In this document: positions 34,838-48,401 of the stretch, piece by piece
How positions within the stretch are numbered: the first letter of the stretch is position 1
How the letters are laid out: each line of letters starts with the position of its first letter
Assembly (NCBI GenBank): GCA_014529385.2
Contig: CM043951.1
Location: 107,664,384-107,728,383 of the forward strand
DNA: 64,000 nt
DNA from: Adiantum capillus-veneris
Lineage: Eukaryota; Streptophyta; Polypodiopsida; Polypodiales; Pteridaceae
Reading direction: 5' to 3'
Notes under the pieces: model-generated
What the model was told of the DNA's origin: nothing
The model's input: the letters and a program-made list of their open reading frames with translations, nothing else
The model's database searches: none
Program-made: the position numbers and the translations under genes

Positions 34838-37800
34838 TCAGTCCACAAAGGGGAGTAAGTCCAAAGCTTTGCGGAAAGCTTCAAGCTTCTCACGAGACAA
34901 TGCCTTTGTGAAAAGATCTGCAAGGTTGTCCTGTGTTGGCACATAAGCCAAGCTGATCTCTCCTGCTAAGAGCCTCTCCCTGACATAGTGGTAATGCACC
35001 TCAATGGGCTTTGTGCGAGCATGAAAAACTAGGTTCCTCACAACTGCCAATGCGCTCTGACTGTCAATGTAGATAGTGTTGGCAGTGTCCTGTCCAACAC
35101 CCAAATCAGCCATAAGGCGTCTGAGCCATACACACTCAACCGTAGCTGTGAAGACTGCCCTGTACTCAACCTCACAACTCGAAGTGGCCACAGTAGGTTG
35201 CTTCTTGCTCAACCATGATATACATGAACTACCAAGCATGAAACAAAAACCACTTGTGGACACTGGCCCCCTTGGGATAAAACAAGCCAAGATGTAAAGT
35301 GCCACTAAGGTAGCGAAAAATCCTCTTGACAGCCTGCCAATGCTTAGACCCTGGGCTATGCATAAATCTGCTGACCTGTGAGACTGCAAACTGAATATCT
35401 GGCCTCGTGTTGCATACATAAATGAGGCAGCCAACAGCAGTTTGGTAAAGAGTGACATCAGCAGGATCGCCAGCCTGCCAATGCTTAGACCCTGGGCTAT
35501 GCATAAATCTGCTGACCTGTGAGACTGCAAACTGAATATCTGGCCTCGTGTTGCATACATAAATGAGGCAGCCAACAGTAGTTTGGTAAAGAGTGACATC
35601 AGCGGGATCGCCAGCATCATGTAGACTCAACTTCAAACCTGTTTCCATGGGAGTGGCAATAGGTTTGCAATCCTCAAGTCCAAACTTACATAGCAATGTC
35701 TCTATGTAACTTTTCTGACACAAGGCAATACCACCATTACACTGCTTAAACTGTATACCCAAGTAATGATGCAACAGCCCCAAATCTTTCATCTTGAAAG
35801 TAGAATTCAAATCAGCCTTAAATTCAGCAATATGTCTCTCATTTGGTCCAGTGATCAGCAAATCATCAACATAAAGAACGACAATGAGAAGTACATCACC
35901 CTCACACTTTACATACAATGTACTTTCTGTTGGACTGTTACAAAAGCCTTGGTTGACCAAATGAGTGTCAGCTTTCTCATACTAAGCACGAGGAGATTGG
36001 TTCAACCCATACAAAGCCTTGTTACATTTGCACACTTTGTCCTCTTGTCCTTTTATGACAAAACCGCGAGGCTGCGTTACATAAACTTCCTCAAATATGT
36101 CACCATTCAAGAAAACAGTAACAATGTCTGATTGATGTACATCCCAACCAAAATGAGCTGCCAATGCACATAGAAAACGTACAGTATTCATACGACAAGT
36201 GGGAGCAAAAGTCTCTTCATAATCTATGCCTTTTTGCTGTGCATAACCCTTTGCAACAAGTCGAGTCTTATGGCGATCGATCTCACCATCCGGCTAGCGT
36301 TTCAACTTGTAAACCCACTTCATACCAATGGCCTTTTTTCTAGGAGGCAAATCACATAAAGTCCATGTGTCATTTTCTATAAGTGCATCATATTCTAATT
36401 GCATGGCAGCCATCCAATTTTCTGAATTCTATGCTTCATCAAAAGACAAAGGCTCCTCAACATCATGTAAACTAGACACAGCCAAAGCATAACAATCTCA
36501 TGCATAAGATGCATGGCGAGAGCCTGAACGAGTACGACTAGACAAAGGTGCATCCAATTTACTGTCACGCAAAGTGTGCACCAACCATTTTGGCATACCT
36601 CTAGCCTGCTCATTTTCAGCCCTTTCCTCATCAAGTACATCATGTACATCTGCATCAGTAATAGGCTGATCTAAAACATTTTCAGAAACCCCCATAGACT
36701 GTACATTTGCCTCATTGGAACTCACATTTGTATTTCCACCAATGAAAAGAGGCAACAAAGTGTCATAAATGTCCTGTGAGCTTACATTACTGTCTCTAGT
36801 ACATGACAGCAAGGGCTCAACAGAATCTTCCACAAACACTACATCCCGAGAAACCAGAATACATTTTGTTTGCGGATGATACAACCTGTAACCTTTGCTT
36901 TCAGCACTATAACCAACAAAAATACATTTGACAGCCTTATCATCCAATTTTCTGCGCTGCACTTGTGGCACCAAAGCATATGCCAAACAACCAAAAACAC
37001 GCATGTGCTCAATAGAAGGTTTTCTATCATGCCATGCTTCATATGGAGTAATAGACTGCAAAGCTTTCGTAGGACACATGATAAGTACATAAGTGGCACA
37101 CATGATGGCCTCAAGCCAAAAAGAATGTGGTAAAGCTTGACTTTTGACCATACATCGTGCCATTTCCGTCAGTGACCTGGTTTTCCTCTCAACAACACCA
37201 TTTTTCTGAGGTTTATAAGGCACTGTACATTGGTGTTTTATCCCACGACTAGCCAGAAATGCATTAAATTCATGAGACATATACTCCCCCCTCGATCGGA
37301 ACGGAGGGTGCCCATAGTACATTTCGAGACATTTTCAGCCATAGCCAGAAATTGTTTGAAGCACATAAAAACTTCGGACTTCGCTTTAAGCGGAAATACC
37401 CATGCATGCCTGGAGTAATCATCAATGAAAGTCACGAAGTACAGGTAATTGCCCAAGGACAAAGTTTGCATGGGCCCACAAACATCACTATGCACAAGCT
37501 GCAACCTGCATGTGGCCCGAACTGAACCATCCTTTAGAAACTTAGAACGCTGCATCTTACCCAAAATACAGCCTTCACAAACATGTTTGATAGGTGCTTC
37601 AAGAGAAGGCAAAGAAGCAACCATATCAGATTTCTGCAAACGCAGCAAACTGGCAAAATTCAGATGACCAAAACATGCATGCCAAAGTTTTGCATATGAA
37701 ATAGCCCTTGAATCTGCAACAGCATTTGCAAAATTTTGTCCACACTTGTCATACAAAGTGAGCTTATACAGCCCACGGCACAAAAGCCCAAATGCAACAA

Positions 37801-38881
37801 TTTAATCACCAAAACTGAGATCATGAACTGTACATCTGTCATCCACAAATTTGACTACAAGTCCAAGTCTAGCAAGTGCGGATATAGACAAGAGATTCTT
37901 CTTGATCCCAGATACATAAAGTGCATCACCAAGTGTGAAAGAACTGCCATTAGCAGCAGTAAGCACAATCTTTCCAACTCCCTGAACTGGATAAGAGGCG
38001 TTGTTGGCACAAGTAACTGAATTCCCACGAGGGACAGACTCGAGAGAGGTAAACAATTCACGATGTGAGGTAATGTGCTTTGTAGCACCACTGTCGAAAT
38101 ACCACACATGTGAATCTGCAGCAACTAACAAGCATGCATCATGGACAACAGGATTGTAAGTGCACTCTGCGCTAAAAGCCCATTTTGCATCAACATCAGC
38201 AACACGGTCTCCTTTCACAGAAGACTCAACAATGGCTGCATTTGTAGTGGAACTAGCATTTGCAGTGGAACCACCCTCTTTCTTCTTAGCCTCTTTGGCC
38301 TTTAACTTAGGACACGACTTGATCAAGTGATCATTAGCTTTATAATAATGGCAACGCATCTTATTTTTGCCCTTATCACCAGAATTGCTAGACGAAGTGC
38401 TGCTAGCAGAGCATTAGGAACAGAATTTTTGCCACTCGTAGCAGAACCATAAGAAGTGGCTGCATTACCGTTACCACCCTTTCTTTGAGAAGCAATAAAA
38501 GCCTGTTCAACTGCACGCTGCCTAGTCCTGTTTTTTCTAGAAAGTGACTCTTGCAACAGTAATGTGCATAATGCATCAAACTTGACAACTTCAGGATTTC
38601 CTTGGGTCATCAGTCTCCAAGTACTAGCAAAAGTCTGGTAGAAATCTGGTAAGGCATCAAGAACAGTCTGCACAAGGGAACTGTCTGAAATGACTTCATC
38701 TGTAGAAATAAGCTGCTCATTGATATCCTTGACACTAGCAAGGAAAGTTTCCATATCATCTTCCTCATGCATAATCTTCGACTCCAGCTCTTTATGCAGC
38801 AAAGCAATTTTAGCCTCATTGAGACTTGCATAAAGACCAGCCAAAATATCCCAAGCCTGTTTTGCAAATTTTGCTAAACGG
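34838..38881 (-). pseudogene. C2 gag-pol polyprotein
   Basis: Minus strand from 38881: gag UBN2-type core (HEEDDMETFLASVKDINEQL, 38780) without its start; zinc knuckle CHYYKANDHLIKSCP (38353, second Cys replaced); protease YFDSGATKHITS (about 38095); GAG-pre-integrase (LWHACFGHLNFASLLRL, CEGCILGKMQRSKF); integrase core (LVHSDVCGPM, LRSDRGG, then a shift, PYKPQKNGVVERK) to about 36500; RT ([26 protein letters not shown] intact, 35870); RNase H with EVEYRA and ADLFTKALSREK ending at 34838. Frame breaks near 38390, 37800, 37290, 36500 and 35970 disable it. RT carries a 141 bp tandem duplication. Confidence 0.9.
35331..35612 (-). repeat. 141 bp in-frame tandem duplication in C2 RT
   Basis: Units 35331-35471 and 35472-35612 differ at only a few bases. 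Each encodes 47 residues, including TRPDIQFAVSQVSRFMHSP. The duplication keeps the frame open and repeats a block that occurs once in copia RT. Confidence 0.92.
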
Positions 38882-38886
38882 ATCTG

Positions 38887-39043
38887 AGAGTGTATAACTT
38901 AGTGTGCAATGGAAAGATAGATAGCCCTAGAGTGATGGGCGTATATACAATGCACGGGGGACAAAAACCTCCTAAAGAGGGAAAAAATGCCCCGGCGGTC
39001 CTAGTGTGTTCACACACATCACTACCACATGTATATGGTAACA
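38887..39043 (-). repeat. C2 5' LTR remnant
   Basis: 157 bp matching the outer two thirds of the 3' LTR (34607-34762). The rest was deleted up to gag. Confidence 0.88.
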
Positions 39044-39118
39044 TCTCTACCTTTCCTACATTTCATAATGCACCACAAAGCAGCACAGAGTGCTACTCGA
39101 GCTTAATGCAGGGCATTT

Positions 39119-39135
39119 CCCCGACAGCGGAGCCA
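39119..39135 (-). other. E2 primer binding site
   Basis: Minus strand TGGCTCCGCTGTCGGGG, 4 bp after the LTR. Same type as E1's site and the tRNA-Asp-like site of Athila/Tat elements, with a few differences. Confidence 0.78.
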
Positions 39136-39139
39136 AAAA

Positions 39140-39827
<688 letters not shown>

Positions 39828-40129
39828 AAAACACAAATAGTGTCCCTAGCCTCAATCCCAAGACCTCACACACCTTCAAAAAAGGCAAGAGCTAGCAGGT
39901 AATGAGGATAGATTGAGAGAAAGAAGATGTATCTTACGAGAAAGAAGTATTCTCCTCCATAATCACTCTAATAGCATAGCTTAGCTTAGTAATTAGCATG
40001 GTAGAGGAGATGAGCATGCCATTGAAGCTTGGCTCTTGGTTGGATTTGCATTCCATAGCCAAGAGTTGTTGGTGTAGGCCTCTACTTCTCAATGCTTGGA
40101 GAAGGAGATGGAGTTCTTCTTACACACAT

Positions 40130-40165
<36 letters not shown>

Positions 40166-41031
40166 CAATGTGTTAGACTAAAATCCAGCCTTCTCTCTCT
40201 TCTTGGTCAACCCCTCTTGCAACTTAATCATTTGCTTCCCATTGGTCCCTGTAGAGCGTAGCCAATCACAAATTAGAAGCATAATTGATAGCCTTGTGAC
40301 ATGTGTCCCCCTTTCCCCTTTTACGAGAGCTTTAGTAATTAAAAATTCAATTAAACTCCCATTGGACCTCTTAGTCTTCTGGCCAATAGGAATCAGACAA
40401 GCCATTGGGCTGTTGGATGCTCATTCGACCCCTTGGTAGATTGTCTAATAGTCTTCTAGGGAGCTTAATTTCTATTGGTTCTTTTATCAAGAATTTTTAA
40501 ACTTATTAAACTACTTTTACTCTAGCCTAATTCTCATTGGTCCACCTCTATGGCCATCCAATAGGATTTGAGGGGAAATTGGGGGCAACTGGCCTAGGAG
40601 CATGCCATGTGTCCATTCTTCCCTTTGGGGAGAGCTTGGGTGTGTATGTGTGTGTGTTTCTCTCTCATCCCCTACTCTTAGGGTTCGCCCCCTCCTTGAT
40701 AGGGATGTGGGAAGACTTTTGAGTCTTCCCTCCACCATCCAATTTCCCAGTTTTGACCATTTAGACTTTTCAATTAAAGTTTTGGAACCTTCGCCTATAG
40801 AAGTCTTAATGGAGCTGAACCTTAGGTCTTTTAAGCTCCAGTGATGCACATTGCTCTTTTGTAGACTGCCCCCCTTTGGATCCCTATTTTCTCTCCTTTG
40901 GATCCTTGCAGAGACCGGTCTGGTAGCCTTACCAATATTCTAGCTTTTACTCCCCTGGTACTTTCCATATTAAATGATCAGTTTAACATGAGAAAATCAT
41001 TTGGGAGAATTAGATATTAGTTTTTATGACA
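39828..41031 (-). repeat. GypA-b 5' LTR, outer part
   Basis: 1204 bp continuing the LTR after E2. It aligns with GypA-a LTR positions about 21360-22592 and ends ATTAGTTTTTATGACA. It contains a (TG)n tract at about 40132-40163. Confidence 0.88.
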
Positions 41032-41430
41032 TGTAAATTCAAGTTATTTAAAAAGAAAAGTAAATGTGACTTTTTTGAAACAAAAATTTACTACCTTGGT
41101 CACATTATAGCTGTTGTGGGTATGCTGATGGAGCCTGAGAAAGTGGAAGCTATTTTGAAATGGTCAGCACCAAAAAATCTTGAGGAACTGCATATTTTTC
41201 TTGGTATGTCGAGGCTCTACTGACAATATGTGAAGGACTACTCAAAGGTCGTAGTCCCGTTGATGACTGATCAATTGTGGTTGAAAAGTAATTATGGTAG
41301 TTGGGAGAATCCAAATAGAAAAGTTTTGATGAAAAGCTTAAGGCGACTATTGTTAGTATACCTACAATGCCCACTTGTCAATTTTACCCACCATAATGTA
41401 TGTTTTATATTTTATAAGGCCCCCACATGA
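41032..41430 (+). pseudogene. Ty3/gypsy RT thumb fragment
   Basis: A plus-strand fragment: KCDFFETKIYYLGHII, PEKVEAILKWSAPKNLEELHIFLGMS, then a stop at 41221 and YVKDYSKVVVPLMTDQ. These are the RT thumb and connection to RNase H of a gypsy element. Nothing upstream survives because GypA-b begins at 41031. The right end fades into unrecognised sequence before copia C3. Confidence 0.75.
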
Positions 41431-41589
41431 AGGGAAGCCAATAGTTTTGGTGGATTCCATCTTACACACTGATGAGGTCTTTATTTGTGACGGTGGATGG
41501 TACAGAGCTAATTTGAGAGCCCAATCTTAGGGGCCAATGTCTCCCCAGACAAGGGTTTGAGGATAGCATCCCCAAGGAAAAATTTTGAA

Positions 41590-44026
41590 TGAATATTGCT
41601 TGTGATACTAGACCATATGTACATGTTATTAGTACTATGGTCAGGTCGTGAATAGTGGGTTGGCATAGTCATGCCACACACACACACACACACACATCTA
41701 CCACCCACCCATAGCAATATATAAGGAGGCCATCATAACAATATATAAGGAGGCCATCTCCATGAACCATGGTATCCTATATTGAAGGATAACCATCCCC
41801 TGGTATTCTTGCCTACTAGCTCTAGTTGTTTAAATGTCCATCTAAGCTCTACCTTGTGAGCACATGGGTGGATGACATCATCACTTTGTAATAGTGATAA
41901 TCAAAATTTTGATTTTTCACTAATCTACTTTGCATTGTATCTCTATCTACTCTCCTTGCTACAAGATCCTATTTAGTCATACATTTCTTACATGGTATCA
42001 AAAAGTTTTAAGTGCTCGTAGCTAAGATTGTACAAGAAGTAAAATCAATCCCTTATTATTTTGGCGTCTTCAAATTTTGTTGTCGTTGCTACTCCACTAC
42101 GCAATGTCCACCAGCCTTCACGAAAGGCAAGCTTGATGGCACCAACTACTCTCTATGGAAATTAAAAAAATTGCAATTCTGGATTCGTATGAATTACTGG
42201 GTACAGTGGGGTCAAAATGGTCTTAATCTAGAGCCTACTACAACAAATGATCCGAAAAATCCAAGTCTTGTAGCTGCTTTAGATGCTAAACTTCTATGTG
42301 ATTGGAAGAGAAGGAATGCAGATGCGTTGTGTGCCATTGTCATATGTGTAAGTGATGTTGTTCTCATTTGATTCAACATATCTCTAAAACACATGAAGCT
42401 TGGAATATATTGGCTTGCCAATATGAGATGCACAATCACACTAGAATTAAAAATCTAGAAAATTCTTGTTGATGGAGAGAAGTGGAGGGCCTTATCAAGC
42501 GAATTAAGGATCTCGAAGATCAATTAGCTATTGTTGGTGTGGCTATTTCTCTGGAAAACTTAGCTCGGTGCTACATCTGTATACTTCCATCTAGATATGA
42601 TGGTCCTATTACGACACTCAACACTCAGGTTCATCCAACCCTTCTTATATTTGAATAACTAAGTGCAATGTTGCTTGAAAGAGGAGCTACAAATTAGAAC
42701 TAGGCCCTGGTAGGGGTGATACTGTTAGTGCAAAAGTCAAGGAGACTACGCCAAATGCCTCTAAGATGAAGCCCAAGAAGAAGAAATTTATATGTAGCTG
42801 CTTTTATCGTGATAAGAAAGGTCATGTTCTTAAAGACTACAAAAAGAAGAAAGCAAATGAGAAGAACGGCACGATGAAAGCTTCTTAGAAGGAAAGAGAA
42901 TCCGCCAACAATGCTGAGGTAGAGCCTGAACTATGGGCCGCCATCTGTTCGTTAGCACAAACCTTGTTTATTGATGGTTCTTGGATTCTAGATAGTGGAG
43001 CATCCCAACATATGACTAGTAAGAAAGATTGTTATAGTTCCTGGACACTTATATAGGAACCCTCATTGTAATTGTTGAGAATAATGAAAAATGTCTAGCA
43101 AAAGGGTCTAAAACAAATTCTTTCTTAGCAACTATAGGTGAAACTATGCAAGTATTTGATGTATCGTACACACCACAAATCAAGAAGAATATGATCTCGA
43201 TTGCTGTAATCACTGATCGTGGTCTTGAAGTTCGCCTCAAGCAAATTGGACCAAAATTCTTGAATTCTGAATTCAATACAATGGGAAAGGGAGTAAAGCA
43301 TAACAATCTTTACAAGCTCTCTGTACCTACGGTAAATACAGAAAAGAGAACAACTCAGTTATGGCATGAGATATTTGGTAACCCAAGTATTTTGTGCTAG
43401 AAGAGATGTAGAGGTATGGGATGGTTGCACACATGCCTCAAATCTTAGATATAAATGAAGTATGTGAGGCTTGCATGATGGGCAAGCAACAAAGGAAGAC
43501 ATTTCCACGAGAGACTAATAATTGAGCACAGTATCCTCTGAAGTTGGTACATGCAGATCTCTATGGTAAAATATCTACTTCTGTTTTGAGTGGATCTTTG
43601 TATATTTTTCTATTAGGCAACATATCTAGTAGAAAGATGTGGGTGTATTTCATGCATGAGAAGTCTAAAGCTTCTGGAAAATTTAAAGTGTGGCACAAGC
43701 TTATAGAAAATGAGATAGGAAAGAAGGTCAAGAAAATTTGCATAGATAGAGGAGAATTCATTTCAAATGAATTCAATAACTATTGCAACGAGCTACTGAT
43801 GACAACCTATAATTTTCCTCCCATTGCCAACAAACTATCTCTCTATATGCGAGAGAACGTGTGAAAATTTGTAGTTGATAACACCAAAGTCGATGCCGAT
43901 GCTAATGTCGAGTGTCAATCCTCTATGGAAGAGGCACCTCACCATGAAGAACCTATAGATTACATGTTGCAAGTTCTCTTTTGATAGGTGGAATTGGAGC
44001 TGATCTCTTTAGATAGCTGATTCCAG
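41590..44026 (+). mobile_element. C3: heavily decayed Ty1/copia element
   Basis: A plus-strand copia. The 5' LTR ends at 41992 (TTTCTTACA) followed by a tRNA-iMet-like site (TGGTATCA, 41993-42000). The LTR start is not resolved; 41590 is approximate. The LTR area contains an AC tract (41681-41698) and a 24 bp tandem repeat (41715-41758). The body reaches 44026, where E3 begins; no 3' LTR is recognised. Confidence 0.7.
42012..43990 (+). pseudogene. C3 gag-protease-integrase remnants
   Basis: Readable pieces in changing frames: gag start region (FTKGKLDGTNYSLWKLKKLQFW, 42118), gag core (TRIKNLENSC, then LARCYICILPSRYDGPITTL), a remnant of a zinc knuckle (CSCFYRDKKGHVLKD, last Cys lost, about 42800), protease (SWILDSGASQHMTS, about 42980), pre-integrase region (43146-43400) and integrase core (VHADLYGKISTSVLSGS, KICIDRGEFISNEFNNYC, 43544-43864). 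More than a dozen stops and shifts make this one of the oldest copies in the window. RT and RNase H are absent. Confidence 0.8.
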
Positions 44027-44510
44027 TGTTAGAGTTTACAGCTCCTGGTGATTCATTAGTTCAATCAGTAGGACTGGAGGAAAGATAGAAACTGAGCTAG
44101 AACAGTTATATGAACTGGAATACATCTACTGAGAATTAAACAATCTGAGTGACTGGAATTAGTGTTCAGATTCAGATTCGGATTCGGATTCAAAAGAAAT
44201 GGATACAAAGTATATCTGGCTAAAGTGTACTTGACTATTGTATTAGGAATTACAGAGTAATAGTACAAGTGGGGATAATGTAGCTTAGGAACAGCTTTAG
44301 GACTACAATCACACACTAAGAGTAGGAAGTCAAAAGATAAAACAACCCAAAAGTATAGCCAACAATTGCCAACCCGATTATAATGTAATGGGTCCTATTT
44401 ATAGCTTATTGGAGTTATTGTGGTAACCGTCATGGTAATTACTGAATGATCCGCTACTTGGCTTTCCAAGAGCTGGTTCCCACCTAGTGAAACTGCCTCC
44501 GCCATCTACA
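44027..44510 (-). repeat. E3 3' LTR
   Basis: 484 bp, on the plus strand TGTTAGAGTTTACAGC...GCCATCTACA. Near-identical to the 5' copy, with a short repeat of GATTCG/AATTCA units (about 44165-44190) differing between copies. Confidence 0.9.
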
Positions 44511-44527
44511 TCCTTTCCTCCTTTCTT
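44511..44527 (-). other. E3 polypurine tract
   Basis: All-purine run on the minus strand directly against the 3' LTR. Confidence 0.8.
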
Positions 44528-44689
44528 GAATTTTGTTAAAATTCCAAAATTTTTGAAAAAAATCCACCGTCTGATCCTTCTGAAACATGGCTTTACACCA
44601 TATTTCATGCTTTGTTGAGTGCTTGACACCTCCTCTAGTTGTAATTCCATGGGTGTCAGTCAAAGAGATATCCACACCTAGCTGAGAAA

Positions 44690-47600
44690 ATCCGCCGTCT
44701 GATTCTAAAACTGTTTGGAAAAATCCGCCGTCTGATTCTGAGACGGCTGGAAAATTCCTCCATCGAGTACCAAGATGGAACTACCCAGTATCCTTCCACT
44801 GAACCCGCTTCCTTTTGCCCTTAGGTCTGGATGGTGTCTCTGAAGTCCCAGTGCCAGTATTGTCCTTCTGAATGAGTCTATAAATGGCCTTTGCTCAAGC
44901 TGATCCCACCTCAAGCTGATCCCGCCTCTCTGTGGTCATTTCTACTCCATAAGGCGTGAGAGGATGATAAGTTTTGGTGTCGGGATCATAGAGCGTGCGT
45001 TTGCCCTTCGTGAGATGAGTTCTGGCCAGTTTGTGACAATGCAAGGCTGTATGGATCCATCCTTCTGGAAGAGGCTGATTAGTTCTGATCCTAGCTTCAA
45101 AAAGAATCTCAGCCATCTCTCTATACTCGGGTCCTAGACCTGGTTTAGCCGTAATGTCCTTTTCAAGCACTTTAGAGGACTCAACAATGAGTTGCAGTAG
45201 TTGGTTAGTGATCTTAGTGAGACCTCTGAGCTGAATTTTCCACTATCCCATACACAGTTTAATCCTCTGCACCTCATCTCTTAACTCCTGGAAATCATTC
45301 AATTGGAGAGCGTCATTGAAAAGCTTTTGCCAGGTTTTCCATTCCACAGTCGATCGCTCATACCAATCTTGAAGATCATCAGTAATCTTGAAGTATGTGA
45401 GCCGATCTACTAGTTCTGTGTGTTGAGGATAGAGTGCTGGAAAAAATCTTGGCAACTCTTTCTCTCTTGCTAGTAAAGCATACAGGAGAACTGGGGAATC
45501 AGACGCAAATTCTAAAAAATTAAGGACAACCTGGTTCTCTTGCTGCATCATCTTTCTGGTTACCTTAACCAGCTGAAATAGTCATCGGAGAGCAGGTGCC
45601 TGTTCTCCCACTGACATTCCAGTCTGAGGTCCCTTGTTGGTGGTAGTCTGATCTTCAAGAATAGCTCGCACCCTTTGATCCAGAAGTCCCCTAGCGATCT
45701 GCATTTGCACTAAACCTCTTTTAATTGACTCCTGACATCCTTCATACATCTATATGTTGGCTTGTTCCCCATCAGAAGTTCTACTTCTATGGCTAGGAAA
45801 CTACAATCTACAGTAGAATGTCATTGCCAATGTGGATTAGCTACTCTCTCTTCAGCAGTCAATATCCATTCAGGCACCCTTTCTAACGGTTGTATTGTAC
45901 TGGGATGCTCAGGCAGTTGACAGACCTCCTAATCATGGAAAGCAGTTGATTTCCAATGCTCAACCATTTCCCTGGCGCCAACATATAGTCACTGAAATCA
46001 CTCCAAGTTAGAGATAAGATCATCATCCTCCAGATACCATTTGGTTATAGGAGCCTACTGATGTCTCAATTTCTTATTCAACGTGATGAGTTGTAATGAA
46101 TTTTGCCCATCACCTACTATACCCTCAGTCACATCTTTGCCTTTCCCTTTAGCATATCTACTGTGTTGTGACTGGGTTGCTAGTGATTTTCCAGTGTTGC
46201 TGGGTTGTTGCTTTCCCACTGCTGATCACTCGACTTCTGCCCTTCAGACTGGTCTGGTTGGTCTGCCTGAGACTGATCATTTCCTCTTGTTGTCCCTGCA
46301 CCACCAATACCAGGTTCTAGAGGTGAAGATGGAGGAGAGTCATCATCATCATCATGATGCCCTTCTGTTGGTTCATCCTCCTTCTCTGCTTCTTCTTCCT
46401 CCTTATCATCATCCTTCTGTTGTTCAATATAACCAAGGATAGCTTGATTTGCCAGAGCACTGTTATTTTCAGAAATTTTATCTTGCAAATCACTCTGCAT
46501 TGTCTCCATGAGAGCCCTCAAGTTATCCATGTTGAAAACAACATTCCCTTATGGATTCAAGATCTCAGCCAGATTATTATAGATTTATCTTTCTATTAAT
46601 GTGGCCTTCAGAGCAGTGTGGTTGGTCAGTAAGGAGTTGAACTCAACTCTCTTCATTCTCAGCATAGTTTCAAACCTATTAGCAGCTCTTTCAGCTTCTG
46701 CCTTTTCTTCTCGTATGGTTCGTATCTCAGACTCCACCTTGTCAAGCTTACTTTGTAACTGTTGAATAGTTCTAGCTGACTGAGCTTCAAGGATACTGTG
46801 GTGCAAGTTTTGGGCTACTCCCCCTTGCTCCAGCTTTTCAATCTACTCCTCAGTCTCCCTCAGTTCAGTCTTTACCTTAGTTAGTCTCCCTCAGTTCAGT
46901 CTTTACCTTAGTTAGTTCATCTTCTGACCCTGCAGTATCCAACATTTGTCCCATGCAATTGAAAATAGTGTTCCATGATGACTGAATAAGTACGGAACAA
47001 CCATCCTTAATTGTTGCCGGGTCAGAGTCAGTTGGCTCATAGACCGTGGCAGGACCTAGGCGTCCCGTGAGACGATGAGTCTGCATCTGCTGTAACCTAT
47101 CTTTCTTTGTCAATAGCAGGGATTCTTCACTGTATGGGACAGAAACCCTGCCAAGTGGACTTGGAGATGCTAGTACTTTGCCCTTATCAGTCTGGTCTGT
47201 TGGCTGCTCAGGACTGGCCCTTTTTGATTGGTCTTGTCTAGTAGTGGTGGTTGCTGAAATCTGGCCTGCTGGCTGGCTAACTCCACCAGTGGTTTGGACA
47301 GTATGATGTTCAGTCTGTCTAGCTTAAGTCTTTTCAGTAGACACTGTTTTGATTGACTTTCTAAATAGAGCCGTGCTTTTGGTCAGTGTTGGCCTTGGCC
47401 TCTTTGAACTGCCAGCTTCCTCTTGTATAGACTTTCTCTTTTGTCCAGTGGAAACTCACTGGCTTCCCGGGGCTTCTTCATTAGATGATAATTCCACATT
47501 CTAGGATATTGGGAATGGCTTCTGGCTCCAAGCCATTCTCACCTGATCATGGGCGTCTAGAGAAGTTGCCAAGTACAGAAACTGCCAAACATACCAAGCC

Positions 47601-48401
47601 TTGAGACTTCAACTTGGCAGTTTGCTGAAGTAAATTATGCGACAATATCTGACAGAGGTTGATATTGACTTCAAAATCCAATCTCTTTGCTAAAAGCATA
47701 GCAAAGAGTTTCTCTGACACATATGTCGGATTATTTTTCAGGCTCACAGCTTTAGCCACAAATTGATAAGCAGCAGAAACGTCCAGACCTGCTACTGGAA
47801 TCCCTTGTGCACTGTCTTTTCATCTCCTTTTGGCAGCGTCATCTTCCTTCAAAGATGCACTGATCTGCTCTGTGGTTGCCACAGATGGCTTTGGCTCATT
47901 TGGCATTTTGAAGAAAGCAATGTTCTCTAGAGTAACTATCACTTTTCTACCATAGACCACAACACTTCCATCTTCAGCATTAAAAGAATCTAGGACTTGC
48001 CTTATGATGGCTGTGTCAAACTCAATCCTTGTGGCTTGTAGAACCACATGCAAATCCCATAGTTGGATTAAAGCCTTGTCTTTCTCAGTAAACACATAAC
48101 GCTGAATCTTATTATGCGGAATGAGTGGAAGATTTGCCTTTGCAACAGTAATAAGAGCTTGGGTTTCATGGATAGCCTCGTGCATCTTCTCCGACATTTT
48201 CCTACCCATACACCGTGAGGACGATGAAGCAGTAGACGAAGAAGAATATGACATACTTGATTCGTCGAACTCGTATCCAGGTGTGGCTGGCAAGGATAAG
48301 CGACAATCCACAGTCTCCTCAAAAGAAGAAGTTTGCGGCTGTAGTGAAGAAACTTCAGAGCTCGACGATGGTGAATGGACAACAGAAGGTAAGCGTCGCA
48401 C
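44690..48401 (-). pseudogene. E3 post-integrase ORF region (plant-transposon-protein-like, coiled coil)
   Basis: Minus-strand pieces in order: a Ser-rich start and globular domain (48401-47820; RYVFTEKDKALIQLWDLHVV, SVVVYGRKVIVTLENIAFF), continued at 47759-47547 (SEKLFAMLLAKRLDFEVNIN). This pattern resembles the putative plant transposon protein domain found in Athila-type elements. Low-complexity sequence follows, then coiled coil (46806-46585), an acidic Asp/Glu/Pro stretch (46530-46180), and helical pieces (45551-45243, 45170-44895). A 31 bp exact tandem duplication (46852-46913) causes one of the frame breaks. Family assignment is by pattern only. Confidence 0.6.
46852..46913 (-). repeat. 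31 bp exact tandem duplication in E3 ORF
   Basis: Two adjacent identical 31 bp units (46852-46882, 46883-46913). As 31 is not a multiple of three, it shifts the frame in the coiled-coil region. Confidence 0.92.

Larger units (their letters stand above)
34535..39043 (-). mobile_element. C2: Ty1/copia element
   Basis: A minus-strand copia with a 3' LTR at 34535-34762 and a shortened 5' LTR at 38887-39043, flanked by a perfect 5 bp target duplication TCTCT (34530-34534 and 39044-39048). A polypurine tract (AGGAGGGATT on the minus strand, next to 34763) fixes the orientation. A deletion has joined the 5' LTR directly to the middle of gag, removing the LTR end, the primer site and the gag start. 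Confidence 0.92.

Noticed and set aside
42212-42439. Minus-strand frame in the C3 gag
   Set aside because: It is antisense to a recognisable copia gag segment and shows no motif of its own.
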